Origin: Lachnospiraceae bacterium
GTDB lineage: Bacteria > Bacillota > Clostridia > Lachnospirales > Lachnospiraceae
Direction of reading: 5' to 3'
Assembly (NCBI GenBank): GCA_017626325.1
Contig: JAGAIZ010000065.1
Coordinates: 1-51,719 of the forward strand
Length of the DNA: 51,719 nucleotides
The notes under the pieces were generated by a model. The model ran no database searches. It was not told the origin of the DNA and was given only the letters and a program-made list of their open reading frames with translations. How positions within the stretch are numbered: the stretch's first letter is position 1; each line of letters begins with the position of its first letter. The position numbers were made by a program, and so were the translations under genes. This document shows, one piece after another, positions 41,891-50,994 of the stretch.

Positions 41891-42927
41891 AGAGATTGAT
41901 TGATAAGCTGGCGGAGGAGCATGATCTGGCAGACGAAGAGTGGCGGCAGTTGATTGCGGGAGAATACGACCGGTCGCTGCTGTATGCCAAAGCTGATGAG
42001 GTGCGCAGGCGGTATTATGGCACAGAAGTCTATATCAGGGGTTTGATTGAGATATCCAGTTATTGTAAGAACGACTGTTTATACTGCGGCATTCGCAGAA
42101 GCAACGAAAACGCCCGGCGTTACAGGCTGACGAAGGAGCAGATTCTGGAATGCTGTGAGACGGGATACGGGCTGGGATTTCGGACGTTCGTCCTGCAGGG
42201 CGGCGAGGACGCTTTTTTTACCACGGATTATGTGGCCGGGCTGGTGCGGGAGATGAAGAGAAGATATCCGGACTGCGCGGTAACGCTTTCGCTGGGAGAG
42301 CGGGAGAGAGACGATTATCAGACATGGTTTGACGCAGGGGCGGACCGCTATCTTCTGCGGCACGAGACGGCGGATAAGGCTCATTATGAGAAGCTGCATC
42401 CGCCGCAGCTAAGCTGGGAGCACCGGATGCAATGTCTGCGGGATTTGAAAGACATCGGATATCAGACGGGCTGCGGTTTTATGGTGGAATCTCCGGAGCA
42501 GACGGCAGAGCACCTGATTGCGGAGATGCGTTTCCTGCGGGAATTTCAGCCCCATATGGTAGGAATCGGGCCTTTTATTCCTCACCATGATACGCCCTTT
42601 TATGACAGGAGACAGGGCAGCCTGGAGCGGACGCTTACGATGGTGGCGCTGATCAGGCTGACGCTGCCGCAGGCGCTTATCCCGTCTACTACAGCGCTGG
42701 GGACGATTCATCCCCAGGGCAGGGAACTGGGACTCCGGGCGGGCGCCAATGTGGTGATGCCGAACTTATCGCCCGTGTCGGTACGGAAGCAGTATGCGCT
42801 TTACGACAACAAGATCTGTACCGGGGATGAAGCGGCGGAATGTATTGCGTGTATGACAGGAAGGGTTGCCTCTGCGGGGTACAGGGTTGTGACAGGCAGA
42901 GGGGACTGGCGGAACGGCTGTAGTTAA
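41887..42927 (+). CDS. hydE: [FeFe]-hydrogenase maturase HydE (radical SAM)
   Basis: Radical SAM enzyme in assembly of the diiron subcluster of [FeFe] hydrogenase; it acts on an iron-cysteine synthon made by HydG. 346 residues. The cluster-binding motif is CKNDCLYCGIRRSN (Cys60, Cys64, Cys67), followed by the barrel with LQGGEDAFFT and MVGIGPFIPHHDTPF. Start is ATG 41887 in the ATGA overlap with the preceding gene. A 165-base gap to hydG shows repeated AAAATG-type sequence and no terminator. Confidence 0.95.
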   Translation: MKRLIDKLAEEHDLADEEWRQLIAGEYDRSLLYAKADEVRRRYYGTEVYIRGLIEISSYCKNDCLYCGIRRSNENARRYRLTKEQILECCETGYGLGFRTFVLQGGEDAFFTTDYVAGLVREMKRRYPDCAVTLSLGERERDDYQTWFDAGADRYLLRHETADKAHYEKLHPPQLSWEHRMQCLRDLKDIGYQTGCGFMVESPEQTAEHLIAEMRFLREFQPHMVGIGPFIPHHDTPFYDRRQGSLERTLTMVALIRLTLPQALIPSTTALGTIHPQGRELGLRAGANVVMPNLSPVSVRKQYALYDNKICTGDEAAECIACMTGRVASAGYRVVTGRGDWRNGCS

Positions 42928-43092
42928 AAGAAGGCAGATTCCGGTTAGCGAATCGCAGGGATGATCGGAGACGAAGCTGTTCTGCCCAAGGGGTAAAGAA
43001 CGAAAATGCCAAAACAGGCAAAATGCGAAAATAGTCCAAAATGAGAAATGGAAACAGGAGATTCGAAATACGAGAAAGGGAAGGTAATAACA

Positions 43093-44532
43093 ATGTACGA
43101 TCCGAAATCATTATGTGCGGATGAGTTTATCAATCACGAGGAGATACTGAAGACGCTGGAGTATGCGGAACAGAATAAGAATAATCTGGAATTGATTCAT
43201 GAGATTCTGGACAAGGCGAAGCCGCGGAAGGAAGGAAATTCCACGGTGTGCGCGGGTCTGACGCACAGAGAGGCGTCGGTGCTGCTTGCCTGTGAAGACC
43301 CGCAGGTGTCAGAGCGGATGTATGCGCTGGCGGAGGAGATCAAGCTGGCCTACTATGGCAACCGTATTGTGATCTTCGCGCCGCTTTATCTGTCCAATTA
43401 TTGTATCAACGGCTGTGTATACTGTCCGTATCACATGAAAAACAAGCATATACCGCGCAAGAAGCTGACACAGGAGGAAGTGCGGCAGGAGGTGATCGCC
43501 TTACAGGATATGGGACATAAACGGCTTGCGATCGAGGCAGGCGAGGATCCGCAGAATAATCCGATCGAATATATTCTGGAATGTATTAAGACGATTTATT
43601 CCATCCAGCACAAGAACGGGGCAATCCGCCGCGTCAATGTCAATATTGCGGCGACTACGGTAGAAGAGTACCGTATGCTGAAGGAAGCCGGAATCGGTAC
43701 GTATATTCTGTTCCAGGAGACTTATCATAAGGAAAGCTATCTGCAGCTTCACCCCACAGGGCCGAAGCATGATTACAACTATCATACGGAAGCGATGGAC
43801 AGAGCCATGGAGGGCGGCATCGACGATGTGGGGCTGGGCGTGCTGTTCGGGTTGGAGCGATATAAATATGAGTTCGCGGGACTGCTGATGCACGCGGAGC
43901 ACCTGGAGGCAGTCCACGGCGTGGGACCGCATACCATCAGCGTGCCGCGTATCAAGCGTGCCGACGACATTGACCCGTCGGCCTTCGATAATGGGATCAG
44001 CGATGATATCTTTGCTAAGATCTGCGCGCTGATTCGTATCGCGGTGCCTTATACCGGCATGATTATTTCCACCAGAGAAAGCCAGGCCGTGCGGGAGAAA
44101 GTAATCCGTCTGGGCGTGTCCCAGATATCCGGCGGCTCCAGAACAACCGTAGGCGGTTATACGGAAGAAATACGTCCTACCGATACGGAGCAGTTCGATG
44201 TGTCTGACCAGCGTACGCTGGACGAGGTGGTGAAATGGCTGATGGAGATGGGCTATATCCCGTCTTTCTGTACGGCATGTTACAGAGAGGGCAGGACGGG
44301 CGACCGCTTTATGAGCCTCTGCAAGTCGGGACAGATTCAGAACTGCTGTCATCCCAATGCGTTGATGACGCTGAAGGAGTTTCTGATAGATTATGCGTCA
44401 GAGGAGACAAAAGCAATCGGGGAAGCGTTGATTCAGGCGGAATTAAATAATATTCCAAGAGAAAATGTCAGAGAAATTGCCAAAGACCATCTGGCGAAGA
44501 TTGAGGAAGGCATCCGGGATTTCCGGTTCTAA
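43093..44532 (+). CDS. hydG: [FeFe]-hydrogenase maturase HydG (radical SAM, tyrosine lyase)
   Basis: Cleaves tyrosine to make CO and cyanide ligands bound to iron for the H-cluster. 479 residues. The radical SAM motif CINGCVYCPYHMKN carries Cys104, Cys108 and Cys111; the auxiliary cluster motif at the C-terminus is CTACYREGRTGDRF with CKSGQIQNCCHPNALMTLKEFL. Start at 43093 is behind AAAGGGAAGG; the longer open frame to 43048 has no SD. HydG lies between HydE and HydF, all on one strand. Confidence 0.96.
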   Translation: MYDPKSLCADEFINHEEILKTLEYAEQNKNNLELIHEILDKAKPRKEGNSTVCAGLTHREASVLLACEDPQVSERMYALAEEIKLAYYGNRIVIFAPLYLSNYCINGCVYCPYHMKNKHIPRKKLTQEEVRQEVIALQDMGHKRLAIEAGEDPQNNPIEYILECIKTIYSIQHKNGAIRRVNVNIAATTVEEYRMLKEAGIGTYILFQETYHKESYLQLHPTGPKHDYNYHTEAMDRAMEGGIDDVGLGVLFGLERYKYEFAGLLMHAEHLEAVHGVGPHTISVPRIKRADDIDPSAFDNGISDDIFAKICALIRIAVPYTGMIISTRESQAVREKVIRLGVSQISGGSRTTVGGYTEEIRPTDTEQFDVSDQRTLDEVVKWLMEMGYIPSFCTACYREGRTGDRFMSLCKSGQIQNCCHPNALMTLKEFLIDYASEETKAIGEALIQAELNNIPRENVREIAKDHLAKIEEGIRDFRF

Positions 44533-44560
44533 GGCAGGGGATACGGGAAAGGCAGAGCAT

Positions 44561-45847
44561 ATGGGAATGAACAATACACCTTCGGGGGAGCGGATTCATA
44601 TCGGCTTCTTCGGAAGAAGAAATGCGGGAAAATCCAGTCTGGTGAACGCGGTAACAGGACAGGAACTGGCGGTGGTGTCCGAACAGAAGGGAACGACGAC
44701 GGATCCGGTCTATAAGGCAATGGAACTATTGCCCCTTGGGCCGGTTATGATCATTGATACGCCGGGCTTCGATGATGAAGGCAGCCTGGGGGAGCTTCGG
44801 GTGAAGAAAACGAAGCAGGTGTTAAATAAAACGGACGTGGCGGTCCTGGTGGTGGACGCGGCAGAGGGGCTTTGTGCCTGCGACCGGGAATTGCTCGGGC
44901 TTTTCAGGCAGAAGAAAATTCCTTATATCATAGCGGCGAATAAGGGGGATTTACTGGACGGAGACGGGGCGGACCGGGCAGAGCAGATTGCGGAAGCTGT
45001 GCATGGGCCGGGAGAGCAGGCGGAGGCTGCGGCAGCATCCGGGGCCCGGCAGGCCGCCGTCCTGGCGGTCAGCGCCTTGTATCAGCAGGGAATCCATGAA
45101 TTGAAGGAGACGATCGGCAGACTGGCGGCGGCAGAGCCGAATCCAAAGCGGCTGGCGGGGGATTTGGTGAAGCCCGGCGATTTCATCGTACTGGTGGCGC
45201 CTATTGATTCCGCCGCGCCCAAAGGCAGGCTGATTCTGCCTCAGCAGCAGGCCATTCGCGACCTGCTGGAAGCGGGAGCGGTCTCTGTGGTGGTAAAAGA
45301 AACTGAACTGGCGGAGACGCTTTCACAGCTTGGCAGGACGCCCGCCATGGTGATTACGGACAGCCAGGCCTTTGAAGAGGTGGCACGGATTGTGCCGGAT
45401 GACGTGATTCTGACTTCCTTCTCTATTCTGATGGCGCGCTATAAAGGCCTTCTGGAGACGGCCGTGCGGGGCGTGGCGGCGATCGATACGCTGGAGGACG
45501 GGGACCGGGTGCTGATCTCGGAGGGGTGTACGCATCACAGACAGTGCGACGATATCGGCACTGTCAAGATTCCGCGCTGGCTGCGGCAGCATACGGGGAA
45601 GGAGCTTATCATAGAGACTTCCTCCGGTACAGGTTTCCCGGAGGATTTGTCGCCTTATGCGCTGATTATCCACTGCGGCGGCTGTATGCTTAACGAGAGA
45701 GAAGTACGGTTTCGGATGCAGTGCGCGGCGGACGCGGGTGTGCCGATTACGAATTACGGAATTGTGATTGCATATATGAAAGGAATTCTGGCAAGAAGCA
45801 TAGAGCCGTTCCCGGATCTGCTGCGGCAGAATGACGCAGGGATTTAG
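44561..45847 (+). CDS. hydF: [FeFe]-hydrogenase maturation GTPase HydF
   Basis: Scaffold GTPase on which the diiron subcluster is assembled before transfer to the hydrogenase. 428 residues. The N-terminal Era-like GTPase domain has the P-loop GRRNAGKSS (18-26), TTTDPVYKAMEL, DTPGFDD and NKGD; the C-terminal cluster-binding domain holds CTHHRQCDD and IIHCGGCM cysteines. ATG 44561 follows AAAGG by about nine bases; ATG 44567 is possible. The gene lies 28 bases after hydG. No hydrogenase structural gene is in the window. Confidence 0.95.
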   Translation: MGMNNTPSGERIHIGFFGRRNAGKSSLVNAVTGQELAVVSEQKGTTTDPVYKAMELLPLGPVMIIDTPGFDDEGSLGELRVKKTKQVLNKTDVAVLVVDAAEGLCACDRELLGLFRQKKIPYIIAANKGDLLDGDGADRAEQIAEAVHGPGEQAEAAAASGARQAAVLAVSALYQQGIHELKETIGRLAAAEPNPKRLAGDLVKPGDFIVLVAPIDSAAPKGRLILPQQQAIRDLLEAGAVSVVVKETELAETLSQLGRTPAMVITDSQAFEEVARIVPDDVILTSFSILMARYKGLLETAVRGVAAIDTLEDGDRVLISEGCTHHRQCDDIGTVKIPRWLRQHTGKELIIETSSGTGFPEDLSPYALIIHCGGCMLNEREVRFRMQCAADAGVPITNYGIVIAYMKGILARSIEPFPDLLRQNDAGI

Positions 45848-45936
45848 GAAAATCGGGCAATTTCGGATAAGAGAATGGTTTTTCCGACTAAAATGTGTTA
45901 TGCTAATATAACGTTTCGCGGAGTGCGGCGGTTAAA

Positions 45937-46674
45937 ATGAAAGAGGGAGTATCAGTGTATACATTTGACGGAAGGGTAAGATACAGTGAAGTGGGCGTGG
46001 ACAGCAATATGACGATAGAGTCGCTGCTGGACTATTTTCAGGACGCCTCTATTTTCCATTCGGAGGAAGTGGGGCTGGGAGCGGATTATTTTAAGGAACA
46101 GCATTTGGCGTGGCTTTTGTCCGCGTGGCAGATCTGCGTGAACAGGCGCCCTCGTCTGTGCGAGCATATCGTGATCGGTACTGCGCCCTATGATTTTAAG
46201 GGCTTCGTAGGGCTGCGTAATTTCTGGATGAAGACGAAGGAGGGGGAAGTGCTGGCCTATGCCAATTCCATCTGGAGCCTGATGGACGTGGAGAAACAGC
46301 GGCCGGCGAAGGTGGAGGCTGATTATGGCGTTATCTATCATCTGGAAGAGAAATATCCTATGGAATACGCGCCGCGGAAGATTCCTATACCTGCGGACGG
46401 CGTGGCGATGGAGCCTTTTGCGGTGAGAAATCATCATCTGGATACCAATCATCATGTGAATAACGGACAGTATGTGCGTATGGCGATGGACTATATCCCG
46501 GAGCAGTTCGAGATAGGACAGCTTCGGGTGGAGTATAAGAATCAGGCGGTGCTGGACGATATGGTATATCCGGTGGCGGCGGTCAATGAGGACAGGACGC
46601 TGTATACGGTGTCCTTAAACCGGGAGGACGGCAGACCCTACAGCATCGTGGAGATGAAGAAGGCCGGGGCATAA
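45937..46674 (+). CDS. Acyl-[acyl-carrier-protein] thioesterase
   Basis: A hotdog-fold thioesterase (FatA/FatB-like) of 245 residues that releases fatty acids from acyl-ACP. Two hotdog halves are expected, residues about 10-125 and 150-245. Signatures are RVRYSEVGVDSNMTIESLLDYFQD in the first half and the catalytic-region motif NHHLDTNHHVNNGQYV in the second. No signal peptide. Its substrate chain length cannot be read from sequence. It starts 89 bases after hydF, and a weak promoter may lie between. Confidence 0.88.
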   Translation: MKEGVSVYTFDGRVRYSEVGVDSNMTIESLLDYFQDASIFHSEEVGLGADYFKEQHLAWLLSAWQICVNRRPRLCEHIVIGTAPYDFKGFVGLRNFWMKTKEGEVLAYANSIWSLMDVEKQRPAKVEADYGVIYHLEEKYPMEYAPRKIPIPADGVAMEPFAVRNHHLDTNHHVNNGQYVRMAMDYIPEQFEIGQLRVEYKNQAVLDDMVYPVAAVNEDRTLYTVSLNREDGRPYSIVEMKKAGA

Positions 46675-46750
46675 AACGGGGAAGCCCGGAAGATTGGATA
46701 TGTGATATATAGAACTTGGAAAAAGTAAAGCAGCACAGAACGGAGAGACA

Positions 46751-47587
46751 ATGATTCAATTAGGCGAAATACAGACATTAAAGATTGTGAAGAAAACGGA
46801 GTTCGGCGTATATCTGGGAGACGGCATCAACGCCGATGAGAGGGTACTCCTGCCAGGAAAGCAGGTTCCGGAGGGAGCGGGCATCGGCGATAAGGTGGAG
46901 GTATTTATTTACCGTGATTCCAAAGACAGGCTGATTGCCACCACCAACAGACCCGGGCTGACGCTCCACCGGGTGGCCAGATTGAAGGTGGCACAGGTGG
47001 GCAGAATCGGCGCTTTCCTGGACTGGGGGCTGGAGAAAGATCTGCTGCTTCCTTATAAGGAACAGACGAAACGTGTATCCGCCGGTGAGGAATGTTTGGC
47101 GGCGCTCTACATCGATAAGAGCGACCGATTGTGCGCTACGATGAACGTCTATCCTTATCTGGATACTGACAGCCCTTATCAGAAAGAGGACAGGGTGTCG
47201 GGAACGGTCTATGAAATCAGTAAGAATTTCGGCGCTTTCGTGGCAGTAGACGATCGGTATTCAGGGCTGATTCCCCAGAAGGAGCTGTACGGGAATGTGC
47301 AGATCGGCGATGTGGTTACGGCGCGGGTGACCGGCGTGAAGGAGGACGGCAAGCTGGATCTGAGTATCCGGGAGAAAGCATATCTGCAGATCGAGAAGGA
47401 TGCAGAGAGGGTGCTTGCGGTAATCGACAGCTTCGACGGCGCGCTGCCTTTTACGGACAAAGCGTCTCCTGAGGTCATCAAGCGGGAGATGCAGATGAGC
47501 AAGAACGAATTTAAACGCGCGGTAGGACACCTGCTTAAGAGCGGCAAAGTCGTGATAACAGAACGGGCAATCCGAAAAAATGACTAA
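46751..47587 (+). CDS. cvfB: CvfB-like S1 domain RNA-binding protein
   Basis: A cytoplasmic protein of 278 residues with three S1-type domains followed by a winged-helix C-terminus, as in CvfB of Staphylococcus and Bacillus YitL. Signatures are EFGVYLGD in the first domain, GRIGAFLDWGLEKDLLLP in the second, NFGAFVAVDDRYSGLIPQKELYG in the third, and SKNEFKRAVGHLLKSGKVVI at the end. CvfB binds RNA and affects virulence gene expression in Staphylococcus; here it is probably a general RNA regulator. Confidence 0.9.
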   Translation: MIQLGEIQTLKIVKKTEFGVYLGDGINADERVLLPGKQVPEGAGIGDKVEVFIYRDSKDRLIATTNRPGLTLHRVARLKVAQVGRIGAFLDWGLEKDLLLPYKEQTKRVSAGEECLAALYIDKSDRLCATMNVYPYLDTDSPYQKEDRVSGTVYEISKNFGAFVAVDDRYSGLIPQKELYGNVQIGDVVTARVTGVKEDGKLDLSIREKAYLQIEKDAERVLAVIDSFDGALPFTDKASPEVIKREMQMSKNEFKRAVGHLLKSGKVVITERAIRKND

Positions 47588-47621
47588 TGGGACAAATGAA
47601 GGAGCGTAACAAGAATACTCC

Positions 47622-48536
47622 ATGAACAGTAAGAAATCAAACTGGCTTTTTCTGACAATTATATTAGTGCATCTTGCGGTCGTGGTATTTCTGCTTCTGG
47701 CAGGCAGCAGGATTTCCTTCGGTATCCTGACGAATCTGATGGTCAGCGAGGGAATTATTATGGCGCCCGCGCTTCTTTTTCTGGCATTTGCAGGAAAGGG
47801 AAGGGGCAGAATACTGGGATTTGGTAAGATTAAGCTGTCGACTTTCTTTATGATTGTGCTTTTTACCTTCCTCATTATGCCGCTCGTAACGGTGCTTAAC
47901 GCGGTTTCCATGTTTTTTACGGAGAATGCGGTAGCGTCCATGGAACAGGATATTACGGGAGCGGCGTTTCCGATGATGCTGTTTATGATCGGTATCTTCG
48001 GTCCCTTCTGTGAGGAATTCGTGTTTCGGGGCGTCTTGTACAGCGGTTATAAGCGGTCGGGCAGCAGGCTTGGAGCCATCTTTCTGTCTGCGTTGCTGTT
48101 CGGACTGATGCACATGAATGTGAATCAGGCGATCTATGCCTTTGCTATTGGCATACTGCTGGCTCTGCTGGTGGAAGCAACGGGCAGCCTGTGGGCTTCC
48201 ATGGTCTGTCATATGGTATTCAATTCGGAGCAGGTCTGTCTGATGTATCTCTCCGAGAAGATTCTGTCTGCGCTGCCGGGACAGGAGATGGCGGCTGCAG
48301 AACTGACGACGGAATCGCTGATGGCGGCGCTTAGCGTATATCTGATGATTGCCGCAGTGACAACGCCGATTGCGTGCTGTGTGTTGGCGTGGATTGCGAA
48401 GAATGAGAAGCGGGAGGCCGCTTTGAAGGGTATCTGGGCCCAAAGAGGAGAAGCGAAGGAATATCTGGTGAGTGTTCCGCTGGTTATCGCGGTGGTGCTG
48501 TGCCTTGCGTATATGAGCCTGGAATTTATTCTCTAG
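47622..48536 (+). CDS. CPBP family intramembrane metalloprotease
   Basis: A multipass membrane protein of 304 residues of the CPBP (CAAX protease and bacteriocin-processing, Abi) family. Motif 1 is CEEFVFRGVLY (Glu-Glu-x-x-x-Arg), motif 2 is LFGLMHMN (Phe-x-x-x-His) and the third motif is CHMVFN (His-x-x-x-Asn). Such enzymes act on prenylated proteins or peptide bacteriocins; no bacteriocin gene is visible nearby, so the substrate is unknown. The SD AAGGAG is about 17 bases from the ATG, so the true start may differ slightly. Confidence 0.85.
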   Translation: MNSKKSNWLFLTIILVHLAVVVFLLLAGSRISFGILTNLMVSEGIIMAPALLFLAFAGKGRGRILGFGKIKLSTFFMIVLFTFLIMPLVTVLNAVSMFFTENAVASMEQDITGAAFPMMLFMIGIFGPFCEEFVFRGVLYSGYKRSGSRLGAIFLSALLFGLMHMNVNQAIYAFAIGILLALLVEATGSLWASMVCHMVFNSEQVCLMYLSEKILSALPGQEMAAAELTTESLMAALSVYLMIAAVTTPIACCVLAWIAKNEKREAALKGIWAQRGEAKEYLVSVPLVIAVVLCLAYMSLEFIL

Positions 48537-48556
48537 AATTGTGACAGCAGCTACCG

Positions 48557-48586
48557 CAAAAAAAGAGCCGGCATCGGCTCTTTTTC
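48557..48586. terminator. Bidirectional terminator
   Basis: AGAGCCG, loop GCAT, CGGCTCT with seven A residues before and five T residues after, so it can end both the CPBP transcript (plus) and the YjfB-like transcript (minus). Outer CTACCG/CGGTAG bases lengthen the stem. Confidence 0.92.
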
Positions 48587-48635
48587 GGTAGTATGGTTAC
48601 GATAGAAAACGACTGTACATACAATGAATCTGCGG

Positions 48636-48827
48636 CTAAATGGAGATATCAATATTGCCCCCGATGTGCGGGTTTACGGATAACTCCATGGCGGCCGCAT
48701 CCATCATACCCACAATCTGTGCGCCGGTGGAATCCGCCTGATCCAGAGATTTGCTCAGCATGGCAACGCCGTAAGCGCTCTGTGTATTTACGGAAGATAC
48801 CGCCATCGACAATGCTGCAATATCCAT
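48636..48827 (-). CDS. YjfB-like small protein (putative motility family)
   Basis: A 63-residue protein beginning MDIAALSMAVSS with YGVAMLSKSLDQ and ending in PHIGGNIDISI, which fits the YjfB family that occurs in motile Firmicutes and Proteobacteria and is annotated putative motility protein. No motility genes are near, so its role is open. SD GGAAGGA (minus strand) is about seven bases before the start; a longer open frame upstream has no support. It is convergent with the CPBP gene and divergent from the CdaR gene. Confidence 0.82.
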   Translation of the reverse strand: MDIAALSMAVSSVNTQSAYGVAMLSKSLDQADSTGAQIVGMMDAAAMELSVNPHIGGNIDISI

Positions 48828-49151
48828 ATAAATCCTTCCTTTCCGCCGCGCAGGAAGCCTGCACGGATCTCTTTGATTTCCATCTGACTGTTGTTGTATA
48901 GAGTATATCATATTTCGCGCAAAAAAACGAGTTGTTTATGATTTGCTGTAAACTTTATTATTTGTGTAAAATGTCTAATTGGTAAAAACCGGGAAAAACA
49001 TTATTTTCAATGTAAAATACACAAAAAAGACATGATTACAGGTAGATTTTTTTGTAAATATAGATTAAAATGAAAAATAGGTGTTTCTTTTTGATATAAA
49101 ACGGTGTTTGTTGCTTTGTGTAATTTGCTAAAGAAATGGTAGAGGTGGGGT
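48828..49151. other. AT-rich divergent intergenic region
   Basis: 324 bases without a gene, between the minus-strand YjfB-like gene and the plus-strand CdaR-like gene. It is much richer in A/T than its surroundings. An extended -10 box for the minus gene is at 48902-48910; I found no convincing promoter for the plus gene. Confidence 0.6.
48902..48910 (-). promoter_or_regulatory. Extended -10 promoter of the YjfB-like gene
   Basis: On the minus strand TGATATACT, an extended -10 box, 75 bases before the start codon. The -35 region is not recognisable. Confidence 0.55.
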
Positions 49152-50240
49152 ATGATTTCAAATCAGATTTTGCAGAACACGATTGAGGGGTTAAAATCAA
49201 TTGCAAGAGTAGAGTTATGCGTCATGGATATTGATGGGAAGGCAGTTGCCATGACGGACGACGAGATGGAGAAGGGAGGTAAATCAGCGGCGGAATTTGC
49301 CAAATCTCCGGCGGATTCCCAGGAGATCCAGGGGTATCAGTATTTTAAAATATACGATGAACAGCAGTTGGAATATATTCTGATCGCGGCGGGCGTGGGG
49401 GAAGACGTCTATATGATCGGCAAGATGGTTGCTTTCCAGATACAGAATCTTCTGGTGGCTTACAAGGAAAGATTTGATAAGGATAATTTCATCAAGAATC
49501 TTCTGCTTGACAATCTTCTTCTGGTAGATATCTACAGCCGCGCCAAGAAACTGCATATTCAGACGGATGTGAAGCGCGTAGCGCTGATTATAGAGACGGA
49601 CAATGCCAAAGACAGTAATGTGCTGGAAACGATACGGACCTATTTCGGCAGCAACAGCAAGGATTTTATTACTGCTGTAGACGAGAATAACGTAATCGTT
49701 GTGAAGGATCTGTCCGAGGGGGAGGGCGTCAGGGAGATTGACAGGGCGGCCGCGTCTATCGTCGCCTTTCTCCAGAAGGAAGATTTTAAGGATGTGAGAA
49801 TAGCTTACGGCACAATTGTCAGTGAGATTAAGGAAGTGAGCCGTTCTTATAAAGAAGCAAAGATGGCTTTGGACGTCGGCAAGATATTCTTTGACGAGAG
49901 AGACGTCATTGCGTACAGCGAACTGGGAATAGGGCGTCTGATTTATCAGTTGCCGATTCCGTTGTGCAAGATGTTCATCAAAGAGATTTTCGACGGCAAA
50001 AGCCCTGATGATTTCGACGAGGAAACATTAACGACGATCAATAAATTCTTCGAGAATTCCCTGAATGTATCGGAGACCTCCAGACAGCTCTTTATTCATC
50101 GGAATACGCTTGTATATCGGCTGGATAAGCTGCAGAAGAGCACGGGGCTCGATCTGCGTGTGTTCGAGGATGCGATCACCTTCAAGATTGCGCTTATGGT
50201 CGTTAAATACATGAAATATATGGAAAGTTTTGAGTACTAA
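49152..50240 (+). CDS. CdaR/PucR-type transcriptional regulator
   Basis: A 362-residue cytoplasmic regulator. The N-terminal part (about 1-115) resembles a sugar-diacid-recognition domain, the middle a GGDEF-like domain common to the CdaR family, and the C-terminus a PucR-type helix-turn-helix (HTH_30) with FFENSLNVSETSRQLFIHRNTLVYRLDKL. The ligand is unknown; CdaR relatives sense glycerate or similar diacids. It lies directly before ftsE, 22 bases away, with no terminator. The targets are not evident. Confidence 0.83.
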   Translation: MISNQILQNTIEGLKSIARVELCVMDIDGKAVAMTDDEMEKGGKSAAEFAKSPADSQEIQGYQYFKIYDEQQLEYILIAAGVGEDVYMIGKMVAFQIQNLLVAYKERFDKDNFIKNLLLDNLLLVDIYSRAKKLHIQTDVKRVALIIETDNAKDSNVLETIRTYFGSNSKDFITAVDENNVIVVKDLSEGEGVREIDRAAASIVAFLQKEDFKDVRIAYGTIVSEIKEVSRSYKEAKMALDVGKIFFDERDVIAYSELGIGRLIYQLPIPLCKMFIKEIFDGKSPDDFDEETLTTINKFFENSLNVSETSRQLFIHRNTLVYRLDKLQKSTGLDLRVFEDAITFKIALMVVKYMKYMESFEY

Positions 50241-50262
50241 GGAAATATAGGTGGTGAACAGA

Positions 50263-50994
50263 GTGGCAGAAAAGAAGAGAAAGAAAAGCACAGCAAACGA
50301 CAGGGAGATCATAACCCTTACCAATGTCTGCAAAGCGTACTCTACGGGAGCGCCGGCGCTTAAGGACATCAATCTGCATATCAATAAGGGAGAGTTCGTC
50401 TTCATCGTAGGAGACAGCGGTTCGGGCAAGTCGACTTTGATCAAGCTGCTGCTTCGCGAGCTTACGATTACCAGCGGATATATTAATGTCATGGGCTATG
50501 ACCTGTCTAAGATCAGACATCGTAAGATCCCCAAATTCAGAAGAAATCTGGGCATTGTATTTCAGGATTTCCGTCTGTTAAAAGACAGGAACGTATATGA
50601 GAACGTTGCTTTTGCACAGAGGATTATCCAGAAATCCAACAAGGAAATCAAGAAAAATGTGCCGAGTATCTTAGCGATTGTGGGCCTTGCGGGCAAGTAT
50701 AAGGCGAAGCCGAGGCAGCTTTCCGGCGGTGAGCAGCAGAGAGTGGCGCTTGCAAGGGCGCTTGTGAACCAGCCTGCCGTCCTGCTTGCGGATGAGCCTA
50801 CAGGTAACCTGGATCCGAAGAATTCCTGGGAAATCATGAAGCTGCTCGAACAGATTAATGAGAGCGGAACTACTGTAATCGTGGTGACGCACAACCGGGA
50901 GATTGTGAATGCGATGCAGAAGAGAGTTGTTACACTGAAGAAGGGCGTCATTGTAAGCGACGAGGAAAAGGGAGGATATATCGATGAGGATTAG
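50263..50994 (+). CDS. ftsE: Cell division ATP-binding protein FtsE
   Basis: ABC-type ATPase that with FtsX regulates peptidoglycan hydrolases at division. About 243 residues. Motifs: Walker A GDSGSGKST, Q-loop FQDFRLL, signature LSGGEQQRVALARAL, Walker B LLADEPTGNLD. A basic N-terminal tail (AEKKRKKS) precedes the ABC domain. Two GTG starts are possible: 50251, and 50263, which has GGTGGTGA, nearly the full anti-SD complement, five bases upstream; I prefer 50263. It overlaps the ftsX start by 11 bases, so the two are translationally coupled. Confidence 0.93.
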   Translation: MAEKKRKKSTANDREIITLTNVCKAYSTGAPALKDINLHINKGEFVFIVGDSGSGKSTLIKLLLRELTITSGYINVMGYDLSKIRHRKIPKFRRNLGIVFQDFRLLKDRNVYENVAFAQRIIQKSNKEIKKNVPSILAIVGLAGKYKAKPRQLSGGEQQRVALARALVNQPAVLLADEPTGNLDPKNSWEIMKLLEQINESGTTVIVVTHNREIVNAMQKRVVTLKKGVIVSDEEKGGYIDED

